64,000 bases of DNA from Welwitschia mirabilis (taxonomy: Eukaryota > Gnetophyta > Gnetopsida > Welwitschiales): positions 293,584,174 to 293,648,173 of the forward strand of contig JBOZIK010000001.1 of assembly GCA_051453625.1 (NCBI GenBank). Direction: 5' to 3'. The notes beneath the pieces are model-generated. The model had not been told where the DNA came from, ran no database searches, and saw nothing but the letters and a program-made list of their open reading frames with translations. Positions 34,251 through 46,500 of this stretch are shown piece by piece. Position numbers and translations under genes: made by a program. How positions within the stretch are numbered: the first letter of the stretch is position 1; every line of letters starts with the position of its first letter.

Positions 34251-35490
34251 CATAATCATTATATTCTAGGAGGCAAAATAACTTTATCACACAAAAGGAT
34301 TTATCTTTTAAGAAAGGAAAATGGATGTTATTTAGATTATAAAATTTTTCATTTATCAGGATAAATTTATCTCTAAGGAATTAATAAGGCTTTAGGAAGA
34401 AATAGGTTATAATAATAAGAATGACTAGATGATTGATGGAAAATAAGGGTATCTATGCAATCGTTTATCTTGTATTAAAAAATAAAAAAATTATTAAAAA
34501 AATAATAATGTTCTACTACAAGTACACCAAGACAAATATTCCTGAGAGTAGGCTTTAGTAGTATAATAAGTTAGCTATGAGAACTCCACCCATAAATTAG
34601 TTGACCATGATCTAAATTTATAACTCTGGAGGTCCTTATTCCTATGATAATGGTTGTAATCTCTTCATTGCAAAATTTTATCTTAAAATAAAGGCTCTTT
34701 GGTCTCAAATTATAAGGAATATAATTAGTTTCCAGGGGTTATTTAAAGAATTGTTAGTATATAATATATTTTACGAACTAAGTAAACCTCAAAATAAATG
34801 TAAATGTTGCACAAGGTATCATTATTTTGTTTCAACATTTAGGAAATTTAAATAAATGTATCTTTCTTATATCGATATAGAAGCAGCAAATTATTATGAA
34901 AACAAAAGAGCAAAAAATTCAAATATTTGTTATAATTTGACATAACAAAAATGAATGCTAAAATAAAATATATACAATGCTTTTTAATAAAAACCTTTTA
35001 TTTCATAACATAGCCACCAATAGTCCTTAAGTTTTATAATAAAAGGAGTTTTGAAGAGAAAGCAAACTTATTTTGTAATTGTAGGTAAAATGAGATAAAT
35101 AAAAAGCATAACTTAAAAAAAAGGGAAAAAAAGAGTAGCTAAAATTAATTCCATAAGACCTTAGAAGGATCAAACCTTATACTTGTTATTCTTCTAATAC
35201 CTCATTTGGCTAGAAGTTTCCACTAGAAGAAGCAAATGTAAGCAATGTAGGGAGTGAGTTAGAACTCTAATTTCTTTAGTATGTGCATTCTAGAATTTTT
35301 CATAGGTTTATTTATCCCATGATCCCCATCTTTTCATGTGCTTCTCATCAAAAAAGAGTGTATGGAGTCTTAAAGCTCAGTTGTTACCATCAGTTTATCA
35401 TATCATTCACTCTAACTCTTGTATCTAGCTTGTAAACCATCCTAGAAAAGCATCATACCTTTTTTTTCATTTCCTAGAATAAAAATCAAC
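34251..35490. other. Element D 3' region and left edge of fragment E, nothing assigned
   Basis: AT-rich sequence with no clear frame on either strand. The boundary between D and the minus-strand fragment E must lie here, but I see no terminal repeat. Confidence 0.45.
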
Positions 35491-36439
35491 TTAGTAATTC
35501 AAATTATCAAATATTTTGTATAGAGGTGATGTATTATGGGATCAAAATAAGGTGGAATTTTTCCATTACTAAACTGATTTCTTTCATTCTCTTGAAGTAC
35601 TTTATCCAAGGTAGTGAGAACTTCAAAAACTAAATCATAAGATGGAAGATTAGGAGTATACACATTTTGCACTAAATTTTGGGAATAAGATTTACCTACA
35701 CTAGTGATTTTCATTTCTATCTATGAAGACCCGAAGCTAAACAAGCAGTGCTTAGGCTTCTTTACAAGGGAAGGAGTAGTAGCAAGGGTTGATATATTAT
35801 TAAAGTTGAACTCCATCTATAAGTGAGATATCAATAAAACTCAATCTGGATGATGAAATTTGTGTTGAATTGAATTCTTTAAGGCATTATATTATATACA
35901 TACATAAAAAGTAATAGTAAAAAATTATCCATAATTTTAGAATTAGGTAAGTTTAAGGTGCATCTAATTTAATAATTTTTAGCCATTTTAAGAGAGGAGT
36001 AATAAAGAGCACTCTATGATACCATATTAAATCACAAATTTTGGAAGTAAAAGGGGAGAGATATAGTAACTCTGATAAAAGATTTTCATTTAATGTAAGA
36101 GTTTTATTTTGAGCATCACAAGGAAAATGACATTCAAGTCCATTAAAACCATTTTCATCCAAATTTAATTTATATTTTTCAATTTTTATCTTATGTAATG
36201 GAGAATATCCCTCATAATATTTCTTGAAAAGTTAAACTTCTTACATTATAAAGGTCATATTTCTTCTTCATTCTTAAGTTAGTTATCATAAGGAACATGT
36301 TCATTTGATTTTCTCTCTCTTTCTTCAAATAGGTGATGTTGTAGGGATAAAGTTGGTTTGATATTACTTTTAATGCTTATTTCATTATCACCTAAATCTT
36401 TTTGAGCTACATCAAAAACTCTAATTAAAAACATTCTAT

Positions 36440-36786
36440 TTTTAAAAATCCCATTTTATTATTGCTACTCTTGTGTCAATGATGCTGTGAGCTGTTGCAT
36501 AAAAGGCTTTTCCTAGAAGTAAAGGATATCATTTATTATTCTTAACTTCTATGATAATCACATGTATGGGGTAAAAAGCCTCTTCAATTTGAATTACTAA
36601 ATCTTTAATGAAACCTAACAGGTTCTTAACTAGTGTATCTACTAATTCTAAGATAACTAGAGTAGGCTCAATTCTATCCTTTAAATCAAGCCTCTTGCAA
36701 ATGTAAAGTGGCATAATATTAACACCTACTTTAATTTCTATCAACGATTTTCTAATCTTTTTATTTCCCTCTAAAGTAACATCCAC
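36440..36786 (-). pseudogene. Fragment E retropepsin remnant
   Basis: Minus-strand frame: SLIEIKVGVNIMPLYICKRL then DLKDRIEPTLVILELVDTLV, KNLLGFIKDLVIQIEEAFYP, and past one stop YPLLLGKAFYATAHSIIDTR. It matches the plant gypsy protease LCDLGASINLMPLSI...L.LAD.S...P.G...DV.V.....P.DF...D...D...P.ILGRPFLATA..IID. The catalytic Asp-Leu/Ser-Gly is replaced (EIKVG), so it is inactive. Confidence 0.8.
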
Positions 36787-36839
36787 TGTAGTTACTCCTA
36801 GATCTTTAAATTTGGGTTTTTTATAATACTAAATTTGTG

Positions 36840-38715
36840 AGGGATTGAGCTAAAAATAATTTGCTAGGGATAACTCATTTTTATTTTCTTCTTATTAAGC
36901 CTTTCCAAAGTTTTTAGTACCTATAATTTTATTGCAAAGGTTTTTAAAAGAGTAAGTTTATGCTCATATGTTTCATCAAGGCTTTTAGAAGCTCATTGAA
37001 AGTCAAATTGTTACTAAGCCTATCAAGCCAAGGGGTAGTTTGTTGAGAAGAAATTTTCTTTGTTCTTTTTTTTTAACTATCAAAAGAATCGATGTTGTAG
37101 TATTTTAATATCTCAATGTCCTCTTTCTTTTCTTCTTCATCATTTCTAAAGTTATTTTGTGAGGTGAAAGGTTTATTTAAAAGAGGGTTTATTTCTTGAC
37201 TACTTCTTATTACAACCTTATAATCTTTTCTTAGTCCATTTGGATTTGGTAAAGGTTGTATAACTAATGTTCCTTGATGTTTATGGTTTTCAAGCATTGT
37301 TTTTTGAAGGATGCTTATTAAGTTTTTAAGCTTGGCATTTGTTTCTTCTTATGATCTTGTAATTTCATTTGCAAGATTTATGATTGACTCATTTGGATGT
37401 TGTTAGTTGGATGAACTTGGTGGGTACTTTGTGTTTTCAAAATGATTTCTAGAAGGTTGAGAATTATTTTGAAAATGAGTGTCCAAATTTAGTTATGCCT
37501 AACTATTATTTCAAAAGTTTTGAGAAGGTTGGTAGAAAGAATAAACTTCTTCATGTATTCTTTCTTTGTGTGTTAGCAAAAAAGGGTAGTATTTGGTAAC
37601 ATGATAATTATCCTGACATAAGTCACAAGTTGGCATAACATTTCTTTTGGTTGTGTATTTGGCATCTAAGATTATTTCAGCATACTTCTCTAAGGTTGTC
37701 GTAAACTTTTTTATGATGTTTTAAGAATGGATTCTACCTCTTTTTATTTTACCTCTTTTAAATCCTTGATAATCTGGCCTATAATGTGGTTTTTATTTGT
37801 TGTTAGTCAAGTTTGAATAACCTCCATAAGTTCTTCCAATTTTATTCAAGAATTGTTTAGTGTAAGATTTATAAAATTTTCATCACAAGAGAAATCTACA
37901 AGTTGTTTTATGTGTGGAGTTAATCCACTATAAAAAGTACATTACTAGTTATTCTCATGAAAAAGAATCTACCATATTAGAATGGGTTGCTATGAATAAA
38001 TATTCCTTTGTAGAGGTGCAATCTTCATTTGGTTTTTGTTAAAAGTTTCTTACCTTACTTTTTTCTTTTTATCATGGTTCTCCTTTTTTTCTTTTTATCA
38101 TGGTTTCTTTACTCATGAATCTTTTGATGAATTTTTTTTAGACTTGTTCCCAAGTTTATAAGCTTTTATGAGGTATGGTTTTTAGCCAACTTTTTACTCT
38201 ACCCTTTAATTTTATGGGAGAGATTACCATATATATTCTATTATTTTTTTTCCTTTCCATTTTATAAGGTGAAGATAAATTATTCTATGTATGCTATGTG
38301 TTGAACGAGATACTCATCATCTTCTTTACTAAAATTTAGATAGTCATTCAAATTTTTAAGCTCAACATCATCTATTGAGGATATATTAAAAGGGTTTGAG
38401 ATGTCTCGTATCTTGTTGCTAACAATTCTCTAAGGGTGAGGTTTGCATTAGGGGTAGAAGATCCTATGACTTGTTTTTGCTTACAGGAGGTGCTTAACAT
38501 TATGAATTGATTCTCTCCCTCTATAAGGTTTTCATTAAGAAATTTGAATTCATGAAGAAAAATTTAAAGAAAGGATTGAGTGCACTTAGAGATTGGTTTT
38601 TCAACTCATTTTCTACATCTACTAGTCCCTCTTTAATATTCTTCTCTATCAGCAGCCTTTTTATCGAATATTTCTTCTTAAGATTAACCATGTTATAGCA
38701 TCCTACAAATAGCAA
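36840..38715 (-). pseudogene. Fragment E gag remnant
   Basis: Located between the duplicated leader and the protease on the minus strand. The right end has a 64-codon open stretch (38715-38521) with LIEKNIKEGLVDVENELKNQ. The left end (37297-37073) has NEEEKKEDIE-type acidic text. The middle is broken but keeps pieces such as FTPPKYFRC-like Cys text near 37600-37640 (possible zinc knuckle). Assigned by position upstream of the protease and by composition. Confidence 0.5.
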
Positions 38716-39845
38716 ATAATAGAAAAAAAATCAAAAATAATAGACTATTATCCTATCTATCATGGATATAATAAAGGAAATAACACACATAGAAACTAGA
38801 AAAATAGAAATAGAACTGAAACTAAAAACAGAAAGCAAAAAACTCAAAGAATAGGATTGTCATTCACTTAGTCATCTGTATGTCAGAGGAGATGATAGAA
38901 CTAATTTATTTTAAAAAAAAATTAAAATCCAAAAATAAAATTAAAAGTAAAAATTACACACTATCATCCTATCTATCGTGTGGATGACAGAGGGGATGAC
39001 TAGAAATTTTTACAGAAAACTAGAACCGAAAAATCAAAACTGAAATATTGCACATAGAAAACCTATAGTTCCTAATAAGATACAATGTCTCATAAACAAA
39101 TAACTAAACAAAGGTCTGATATACTCATCCAAATAATGATAACCATTGTACACCTTAATATCCTTTCACGATAATGATGCTAAGATGTTGTGGTGTGTAC
39201 TTATGCAAGTGCTTAAGATCAAAAGAATTCTACCATTCATAAAATAAATAAATATTTTACATAATACAACACACTAATATGAGTGGGAGTAGACTCAAAA
39301 TTTCGTATTTACATTGAAGACTATGAGATGAGACTAAGGTTGCTTTACAAAATGGAATAGAAACCAAATATAAATAATAATGCAGGGAAATAAAGGAATG
39401 CAATGTAAATGTAAAATGCAACTAATCTAGATGAATGCAAAATAAACTAATACTATTTGCTTTCAACCTTAACAAAGGCTACCTTTGCTAATCTATATCA
39501 CCCAAGAAATTATCATTACATCAAGGACAACATAGATTATAAGGGTTATCAGAAAATCTATAATGCAAATATGAAAATAAAATAAGGTTCATATTAGAAA
39601 GAGTAACAAGCATCTTTGTTAAAAAATAGACAGCTCTTAATGGAGGATACACAGTGCTCCACCAAGTGCACATCTTTTTACAATACTTAAGATGGATCTC
39701 CTATCCTTCAATCTCATGTCATAAGAATTTTTGATGCAATGAAGATAAGAAAGAGAGTCAAAGAAGGATTTATTTATAATAATTCCTAACAAAAAAAGAC
39801 AAATAGTAGGTGCAAAAAGGCATGCTTATTTACAACCCAAAAACT
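38651..39845 (-). repeat. Duplicated leader/LTR-like unit 1
   Basis: Aligned end to end with 39946-41116. Begins (plus strand) TCAGCAGCCTTTTTAT and contains the Gag start on the minus strand. A minus-strand TATAAATAA (about 39765-39775, TTTATTTATAATAA on plus) resembles a promoter followed by a pyrimidine-rich transcript start, so the unit probably includes LTR promoter, leader and Gag start of E. It carries CATCCTATCTATCGTG...GGATGACAGAGGGGATGAC. Confidence 0.7.
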
Positions 39846-39945
39846 NNNNNNNNNNNNNNNNNNNNNNNNNNNNNNNNNNNNNNNNNNNNNNNNNNNNNNN
39901 NNNNNNNNNNNNNNNNNNNNNNNNNNNNNNNNNNNNNNNNNNNNN

Positions 39946-41116
39946 TCAGCAGCCTTTTTATAGAATATTTCTTCTTAAGATTAACCATGTTATAGAATCC
40001 TACAAATAGCAAATAATAGAAAACAAGATAAAAAACAATAGACTATCAACCTGTTTATCATAAGAATAACAAAATGAATGACACACATAAAAACCAAAAA
40101 AATAGAAATAGGATGAAAACTAAAATAGAATACAAAAAACTTAAAAAATAATACTATCATCTACCTAGTCATCTAGATGACACAGGGGATGATAAAAACT
40201 AATCTATTACAAAAGATTTGAAATCTGAAAATAAAACTAAGAATAAAAATTACAGACTATCATCTTGACTACCATGCAGACAACAAAATGGACAACCACT
40301 ATTTTTCTATAGAAAACTAAATTTAAAAAATCGAAACTGAAAACCTACACATAAAAAACCTATAATTCCTAATAAAATACAATATAGCTATAGATAAATA
40401 ACCAAACAAAAGTCTAATATACTCCTCTAAATGATGACAACCCTTGTACTCCTCAATAATGGTTCTAATTTGTTGTAGTATGTATTTGTACAAGTGCTTA
40501 AGTTTAAAGGTATTCTATTATTTATAAAATAAATTAATATCTCACATAATACAACACACTAGTATGAGTGGGAGTAGAACCAAAATGTTGTATTCATGTT
40601 GAATACTATGAGACAAGACTTGGATTGCTTTATAAAAAATTAATAGGAAACGAAAATAAAAAACAATGCAAGAAATAAAAGGTATAATGAAGATGCAAGA
40701 TGCAATCTTATCTAACATGCAATGCAAAATGGCACTAATACTACTTGTTTTTATCCTTAACAAAGCCTACTTTTGATAATCTATATTACTCACTAGATCA
40801 AGGAAAACATAGACTATAAGGGTTATCAAAGAAACTAACATGAAAACATCAAAATAAGACAAGGTTTTTGTATTAAGAAGAGTAACAACATCTAGGATAC
40901 AAAATTACCAAGCTTCAATGAAGGATACATATCCCTCTAGCAAAGGAACATCTTTCTGTAATACTTGAAATGGATCTCTTATCCTTCGATCTCCTATTAT
41001 GAGAATTTCTAGTGTAAAAAAATGAGAATAAGAGTTGAAGAAGGACTTATTTATAAGAAAATACAGTAGAAAAAGACAAACAGAAGGCATGGTAAGGTGT
41101 GCTTATTTACAATTCA
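39946..41116 (-). repeat. Duplicated leader/LTR-like unit 2
   Basis: Second copy, clearly diverged from unit 1 and therefore an old duplication, not a contig overlap. A 100-N gap (39846-39945) joins it to unit 1. It contains the same TATA-like TTATTTATAAG (about 41048-41058) and the same ATGACA..GGGGATGA motif. Confidence 0.7.
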
Positions 41117-43439
41117 AAAATGGATGAAATAGTCAAGGGTTATTGTTAGGGTTAGTTACATGTTAGTGTCATCTGGATAACAATGGGGATAACAGCTATT
41201 TACAATAGATGATTTAGATTGATGACTCAGTAGTCCATGATAGTATGCACATGTCTCATCGTCCTACCTGTCATGGAAATGATAGAAGGAACAATGATCT
41301 TATTTAATCATTTTCTTGAGAATAAACTTACCATTTTTATCAATAATATTTCTCCAAAGCTTTGTGCATCAGAATGTTCCTTTAATACATTAAATCTAGG
41401 CAATAATTGCACATTTTTGAGATTTATTATTGAATCTTCAAAATCCTTAGAATTGCATCTAAACCTATATAAAAGTCTATAAAAAAACTCATAAAACTCC
41501 ATTAAATAACCATAAATTGGCAGCATAACAAAGATCCTTTTAGTAAAAATATTAATATTGAACAAAGTATTTTTCAATACTTCTACAATCTATTTTCTAG
41601 AATTAGGAATACTACAAGGCTTATGAAGATCAGACTGGGATTTTATTCATTACTTGAAAGAATTATTTTATATAAGAATGTTCCATAATTCTTTCCTAGA
41701 AATAGGAATAATGTGAAATTCTTTTTTGCATAATTGTTTGGGATTACCATTTTGGCATCTATCAATGTTTTAAGCATAGAAAAAACATATTCAACCAATC
41801 AACCAGTGATTCAAATATAGATACAAATCTTATAACCTTTAAGTTAGTAAGTAGATTCATTCACTTTATAACAATTAGGGCTCTAAAATAATAAATCCTT
41901 TACTAAGTCACTGGAAGATGATAAGGTGCATTCTTTGTATGCTATAATAAATTCTTTAATAGTCTTCCTACAAGAAAAAAAGAGTATCTATAAGAGGAAA
42001 ATTTTATACTAAAGAATGAATTAAAATTTTTTAACTTGAAAATAAATTTTATAAAGATAACATTTCTTTTTTATAGGAAGAGTACAATAAATCTAGAGAG
42101 AATAAGCAATAATTGGAAGAGAAATTAGTATCTTGTTTTAACTCCTAAAAGGTAGTGAATTCTCTTTGCACAATGCTCAACTTGAATAGAAGAGTTAGAG
42201 TAAGAAATTTAAGAGGAAAGGAAGAAATTATATCTCCCCTCTACAACAAAAAATATTTTTTTATTAGAATTGTTAAATAATATGACTTCAATAAGAATTA
42301 TGATTCTAAATACATTGAAAAATAGCAAGAGTTTATTACATTCATGCATAACAACTCATCCCTTTTACTAAAAAAGGAAGAATCAAAGAAAAGTTTTATG
42401 GAATTAAGGAGAATGCATGAAAATTATATCAAAATTCAAAAAGAAGATAACAGATATAAATAAAAGTGGATAGAAGCTCTAGAGCAAGTGTAAATCAAGC
42501 AATAGAGAATTGAAATACAAGAAAGAAATATTGCTTTCCTTTAAGAAAAAATGAAATCAACCTCACAAACATATTTACAAATTAATTATTCTTTACTTAA
42601 GTATATATTGATAAGAACATTATAAAATGAATTTTCTCAAATTACAAAAATAATTCTTTAGACTATTTTGCATCAAATACTTCTAGTCAATGTGAAATCT
42701 ATTAGGCATTAAATCTCAAAGTCTCTTAATTAAATTTTAATTCTTCTCAACTAGTCAGAATTATTTGAGAAACTTAAAAGGAAAAATAGTAGGCTACTAT
42801 ATGAAAAGAAACTTCTAGAAGGTCGATTGAAAAAAAGCATAGAATGTGGAAATGCGAAACGACATGTACCAAGGAATATGCACTTTTATCCTTAAAAACT
42901 ATATGATTTCTTTGATAATTATAAAAATGTTAGTGATGCGATTATACAAAAGATAGAAGGAGGATGGGAGAGAATTGCTAGGATGTCCAACCAAGCCCTG
43001 AAGGAGATGGACAATTCTAATAGTAAAATAGCTAAAGGATAGCATCAAAGAATAACAAACTCACTTCTCCATGTTTGCGAAAGTTTTAAAAAAGATATTT
43101 ATGTTTTCATGGTAATTAAGCATGATTTGGACAATTTAAAAAGATCAAAGAAATCAAATTTTGGAATATATGCGGATGCTTAGAGGAACTTTTTCACACA
43201 TTTTCTCCAAGATGGGATGAGTAGAAGGAGCTCATACTATCTTGATTCAAAGCTCTTTTGGATTGAATGAATTAAAAAAGCCTCCTCCTTCTTAGCTTAT
43301 GCAATCAAAGAAAGTTCTAATTGATAAAAAGAGAAATAATCTAAATGTAAAACACCTAATATAACTTCATCTAAAGAAGAAAATATAAATTTAGATGATT
43401 CTTCCCTTTTGAAAGAACAAATTGAAGCAATAAAATGGC
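41117..43439. other. Unassigned interval inside element D
   Basis: Contains further copies of the ATCATCC/GGATGAT motif (near 41165-41290), a minus-strand open stretch of 89 codons (41577-41308) and, on plus, a degenerate Lys/Glu-rich frame from 42950 to 43560 (NQALKEMDNSNSKIAK, EENINLDDSSLLKEQIEAIK). The last may be a 3' ORF of D or of a related element. I recognise no domain. Confidence 0.35.
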
Positions 43440-44330
43440 TAGAAGAAATGAAAAAGTCAAAAGTTAAAATGAAATTGGAAGTATTAGGAAAGAAGAAAAC
43501 AAAATCGCAAAGGCAAATTATTAGAGAACTAACAAATGTTTAAGTATGGAAGAAACTAATAATAACTCAAAAATTAATGCACATTTTAACTCTCTTTTCT
43601 TACTAAAATGAGTGAAGGAAATGATAATTGTTAGCAAGATCTTAAGAGATTATCATAATATATTATATGATTGTTGCATACAGCAAACTTTATGTTATAG
43701 GATAGTTATTTAAATATAAGAATGGTGAAGCCTTGTTAGAAAAAGGAAAATGGTTGTAATAGCTAGAAAGATGGCATACAAAGGGAATAACAAACTAACT
43801 AAAACTGTTCATATAAATATGCATTATGGAGGAGACAATGAGATCTTTNNNNNNNNNNNNNNNNNNNNNNNNNNNNNNNNNNNNNNNNNNNNNNNNNNNA
43901 TGAAAAAGTCATAGGTTAAAATGAAATCAGAAGTAGTTAAAAAAAAATAAAGAAAGAAAAAAAATAAAAAAATGATGTAAACTATTAGAGGACTAAAAAA
44001 TGTTGGCATATCGGGGAAACTAATAAATAAAAAATATAGGTACATTTTTACTCTTTTTTTAAACTAAAATGAATAAAGTGATAATTTTTTTGTAAGATAC
44101 TATGATGAATTAAATAACATTATTATAATATATTATTGTTGCATATAGCTAACTTGGTTTTATAGGACAATTATTCCAATACAAGAATAGTGGAAGCCTT
44201 AATACAAAAAAAGGAAATAGTTGTAACAATTAGATAGATAGCATAAAAGAAGTAAACACCCAATAATGTAAGAAAACTATTAAAAAGATGGGCATAGGTG
44301 GTACAAAGAGGAAATAACAAATCACTTACA
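43440..44330 (+). repeat. Repeated element-D end: internal 3' tail plus LTR start, two copies
   Basis: Bases 43440-43848 and 43900 to about 44330 are diverged copies of the same stretch: ATGAAAAAGTCA.AGGTTAAAATGAAAT, CTAAAATGA.T.AA, then the LTR start. The first copy has a partial LTR (43629-43848) cut off by a 51-N gap (43849-43899); the second leads into the complete 3' LTR. So two related right ends exist side by side. Confidence 0.7.
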
Positions 44331-45000
44331 CTATACCTATAAATATGAAGTGTGGAAAAGACACAGGGATCTTTTTCGCAACTTGAAGAATAGTTGGAAA
44401 GTGCATCTGAGGCAAAAAAAAGCATCATGGTATAAGAACTCAAAAGTGACTTCCTAGATACTATAACTATTATGAAAACACAAAAAAAAATTTACTATTT
44501 TAATTTCTAGATATTAATAGAAGTTAGTATTTTGAAAAGGTTCTTGTGTTATTATATAAGTCATTTGGAAAATTTACCTTCTATTATTTTGTTGCTCTTA
44601 GTATTAGTCTTATTTAGAGTTAATATTAAGATAATGTATTAATTACAAATAATTGATACACATAATCTAGCTAGGTTTTCTCTGTTTTGTTTATTTTCAT
44701 TTCCAACTTCCTGTGAATATTGTTCATAATAGAGTAATTATCAGAACATCATTTTGCTAAGAATAATTACTTTTTATAAAGAATCTGTTCTAAGTCAATA
44801 AAAAGAGTATTTATTTGAGTCAAAATCATGAAAAAATAAACTCCACATAAAAATTAGTAATGATTAAATTTTGTTTATGGTAATATAGTTTTTATTTTGT
44901 TCTAGTACTTTCGTAATACAACTATGTTTTTTTATCTTAAATATTTTTTGAAATTAGTTATCTATTTTATAGCATTTCTAGTTAAATTAAAGGATTATTA
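44091..45000 (+). repeat. Element D 3' LTR
   Basis: Starts TGTAAGATAC and ends TTATTA; partner of 28280-29142. LINE L2 coding sequence resumes at 45001 on the minus strand. Confidence 0.8.
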
Positions 45001-45230
45001 CGTAAAAAGACTTCCATCTATTAGAAGCTCTATGTGACGCACATTTATTTCATTTATATTTTTGAAAATATTCCAATCCTAAGTATTTTTATAAATTAAT
45101 AATTTTAGGGTATTTACTATTTAGTCAGGAAATATAATTTTTATAATTAATTTCATAAATAATAATTTTGGTTTTAGTAACATTTAAATTCATGCTTAAG
45201 TATTTATAAAACTATTCTAATACTTTTAAC
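45001..45230 (-). pseudogene. LINE L2, middle piece (end of RT domain)
   Basis: On the minus strand it reads LEIFCK-like text, NVTKTKIIIYEINYKNYIS, PKIINLFKYLGLEYF-like text and CASHRASNRWK. These are the family's KTKIM...ESFKYLGLEV....WNECATRRLEAGK blocks that follow the RT active site. It links the piece at 47370-48150 (which ends just after the active site) to that at 27390-28279. Confidence 0.7.
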
Positions 45231-45239
45231 ATAATCTAG

Positions 45240-46500
45240 TGTCCCCTTACCTGTTCTCCCTGGTTATGGATCATCTATCTAGGAGTCTTAAGAAAATGGT
45301 TGAGAACTCCTTATTTCATTTCCATCCAAAATGTTACAAGCTTTAAATCACCCACATGTACTATGATGATGATCTATTTTTATTCTATAGAGGAGATGCT
45401 AAATTCATTAGTTGTATGAAATAAGATTTAGATCATTTCTTAGATGTATTTGGACTTGAGCCAAACATTTCCAAGAGTCAGGTGTTCTTTGGAGGTAAAT
45501 CTCATGGGCAAAAAGATCTTTATCTTTAATTGTTAGGCTTCTTCAAAAGAATCCTCTAGTTAGATATCTTGGAGTACCTCTGAACTTCATGTTAATCTCC
45601 ATTGAAAAATGTTTACCTTTAATTCTTAAGGAAACTGACAGAATCAGATCCTAAAATATAAAATTCCTCTCTTATGCTAGTAGAAATGTTTTAGTCAAAG
45701 TTGTTTTTTAGTCCTTGTATTTTTTATGGTGTAGGATATTTCTTCTCCCTAAAAAGATCCTCTCTAAAATTAATTCTTTATGCAGAAGATTCCTTTAGAT
45801 AGGGTCTTCTGATCATTCCGAGAAGACTCCTATAGCTTAGCATAATTTGAAGAAGTTAAAAGTAACACGTGGATTGGGCTTAACTGATACTATCTTGATG
45901 AATAAAGATTTAGTATAACTCAGTTATGGGATTTATATCTTAAAAAAGATATCCTTTAAATCAAATGATATAATGATTATTATTTTAGGGAATTAGATGT
46001 TTAGTAATATAAGGTGAAACAAACACCTATTGAATCATAAAAAATTCTAAATCTTAGATGTTAAGCAAGAAGGTATATTCAATTTGTCAGCAGTGCTCTA
46101 GTTTAAACTACACCTAGTTTACCTTTCTCCACCTACTTAACTTATTTGTAAGTATGTGGATAAACCCTTAATGTTAACTGATTCTCTCTAGTTTGAACTA
46201 AAATTGCTTTATTAAAACAATCATTTATTACTTGGATAGCCTAGAATAATAGACTTATTACTAAGGATATATTGATCAAGTTTGGATTTCAGATTGATCC
46301 TACCTATGTTCTTTGAATTTTGGCTAAACAAAAAAGAAAATATATCTTCTTTAAACGTACTTCCCCTACCCCCCCTCCCCCCTCCCCCTTCTCCCCCCGC
46401 CGCCCCCACCCCCGCCATCCCTTTCCCTCCTCCACGCCCTGCCTCCTCCTCCTCTTGCTCTCAACTTCTTCAGATAGCATTAAATTTAATTAATCTACAA
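45240..46500 (+). pseudogene. L1 ORF2 remnant: RT C-terminal half and zf-RVT region
   Basis: Plant L1-type RT: YDDDLFLFYRGDAKFISCM (45362-45418; FADDLLLF in the family), DLDHFLDVFGLEPNISKSQV with FFGGKSHG, a segment like YLGVPL, LSYAGR..LVKVVFFSL-like text, RVTRGLGLTDTI-like text near 45860-45900, and near 46270-46330 LIKFGFQIDP then AKQKENI, the start of the Cys-rich zf-RVT module. The Cys ligands are missing because a C-rich tract (46362-46460) sits where HLFF.C would follow. Many stops. Confidence 0.8.
46362..46460. repeat. C-rich low-complexity tract (G-rich on minus strand)
   Basis: About 100 bases of C runs (many of 4-7) with CCG/CCT units, in a region otherwise near 70% AT. The minus strand has more than four G runs of four or more close together, so it could form a G-quadruplex; the plus strand could form an i-motif. 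An open frame through it reads Pro-rich only because of the repeat. Confidence 0.85.

Larger units (their letters stand above)
35491..38715 (-). mobile_element. Fragment E: minus-strand Ty3/gypsy gag-protease remnant
   Basis: Opposite in orientation to D. From right to left it carries a Gag-like start (MVNLKKKYSIKRLLIEKNIK at about 38690), an AT-rich Gag body, a Lys-rich end (ENHKHQGTLVIQPLPNPNG, 37293-37073), a protease (36786-36440) and two open stretches without known motif (36162-35953 and 35714-35499). No RT or integrase is found in this orientation. E may therefore be truncated or a gag-pro-only element. Its outer ends are not resolved. Confidence 0.65.
28280..45000 (+). mobile_element. 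Element D: Ty3/gypsy retrotransposon, expanded by nested insertions
   Basis: LTRs of about 0.9 kb at 28280-29142 and 44091-45000 are clearly alike (TATGATGAATTAAATAACA, GCATATAGCTAACTTGGT, GGCATAAAAGAAGTA, and so on). Between them on the plus strand lie gag, protease, RT, RNase H and integrase (29160-34250), the Ty3/gypsy order. From about 34500 to 43440 foreign or duplicated material follows, including a minus-strand gypsy gag-protease fragment (E). The element interrupts LINE L2, whose ORF continues on both sides. I cannot see a clean target duplication (AGTTT against CGTAA), so the outer ends carry an uncertainty of a few bases. Confidence 0.8.

Noticed and set aside
38507-38715. Overlapping plus-strand frame over the start of fragment E gag
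   Set aside because: It is antisense to the gag start and has no motif. The minus-strand reading is in line with the downstream gag and protease.
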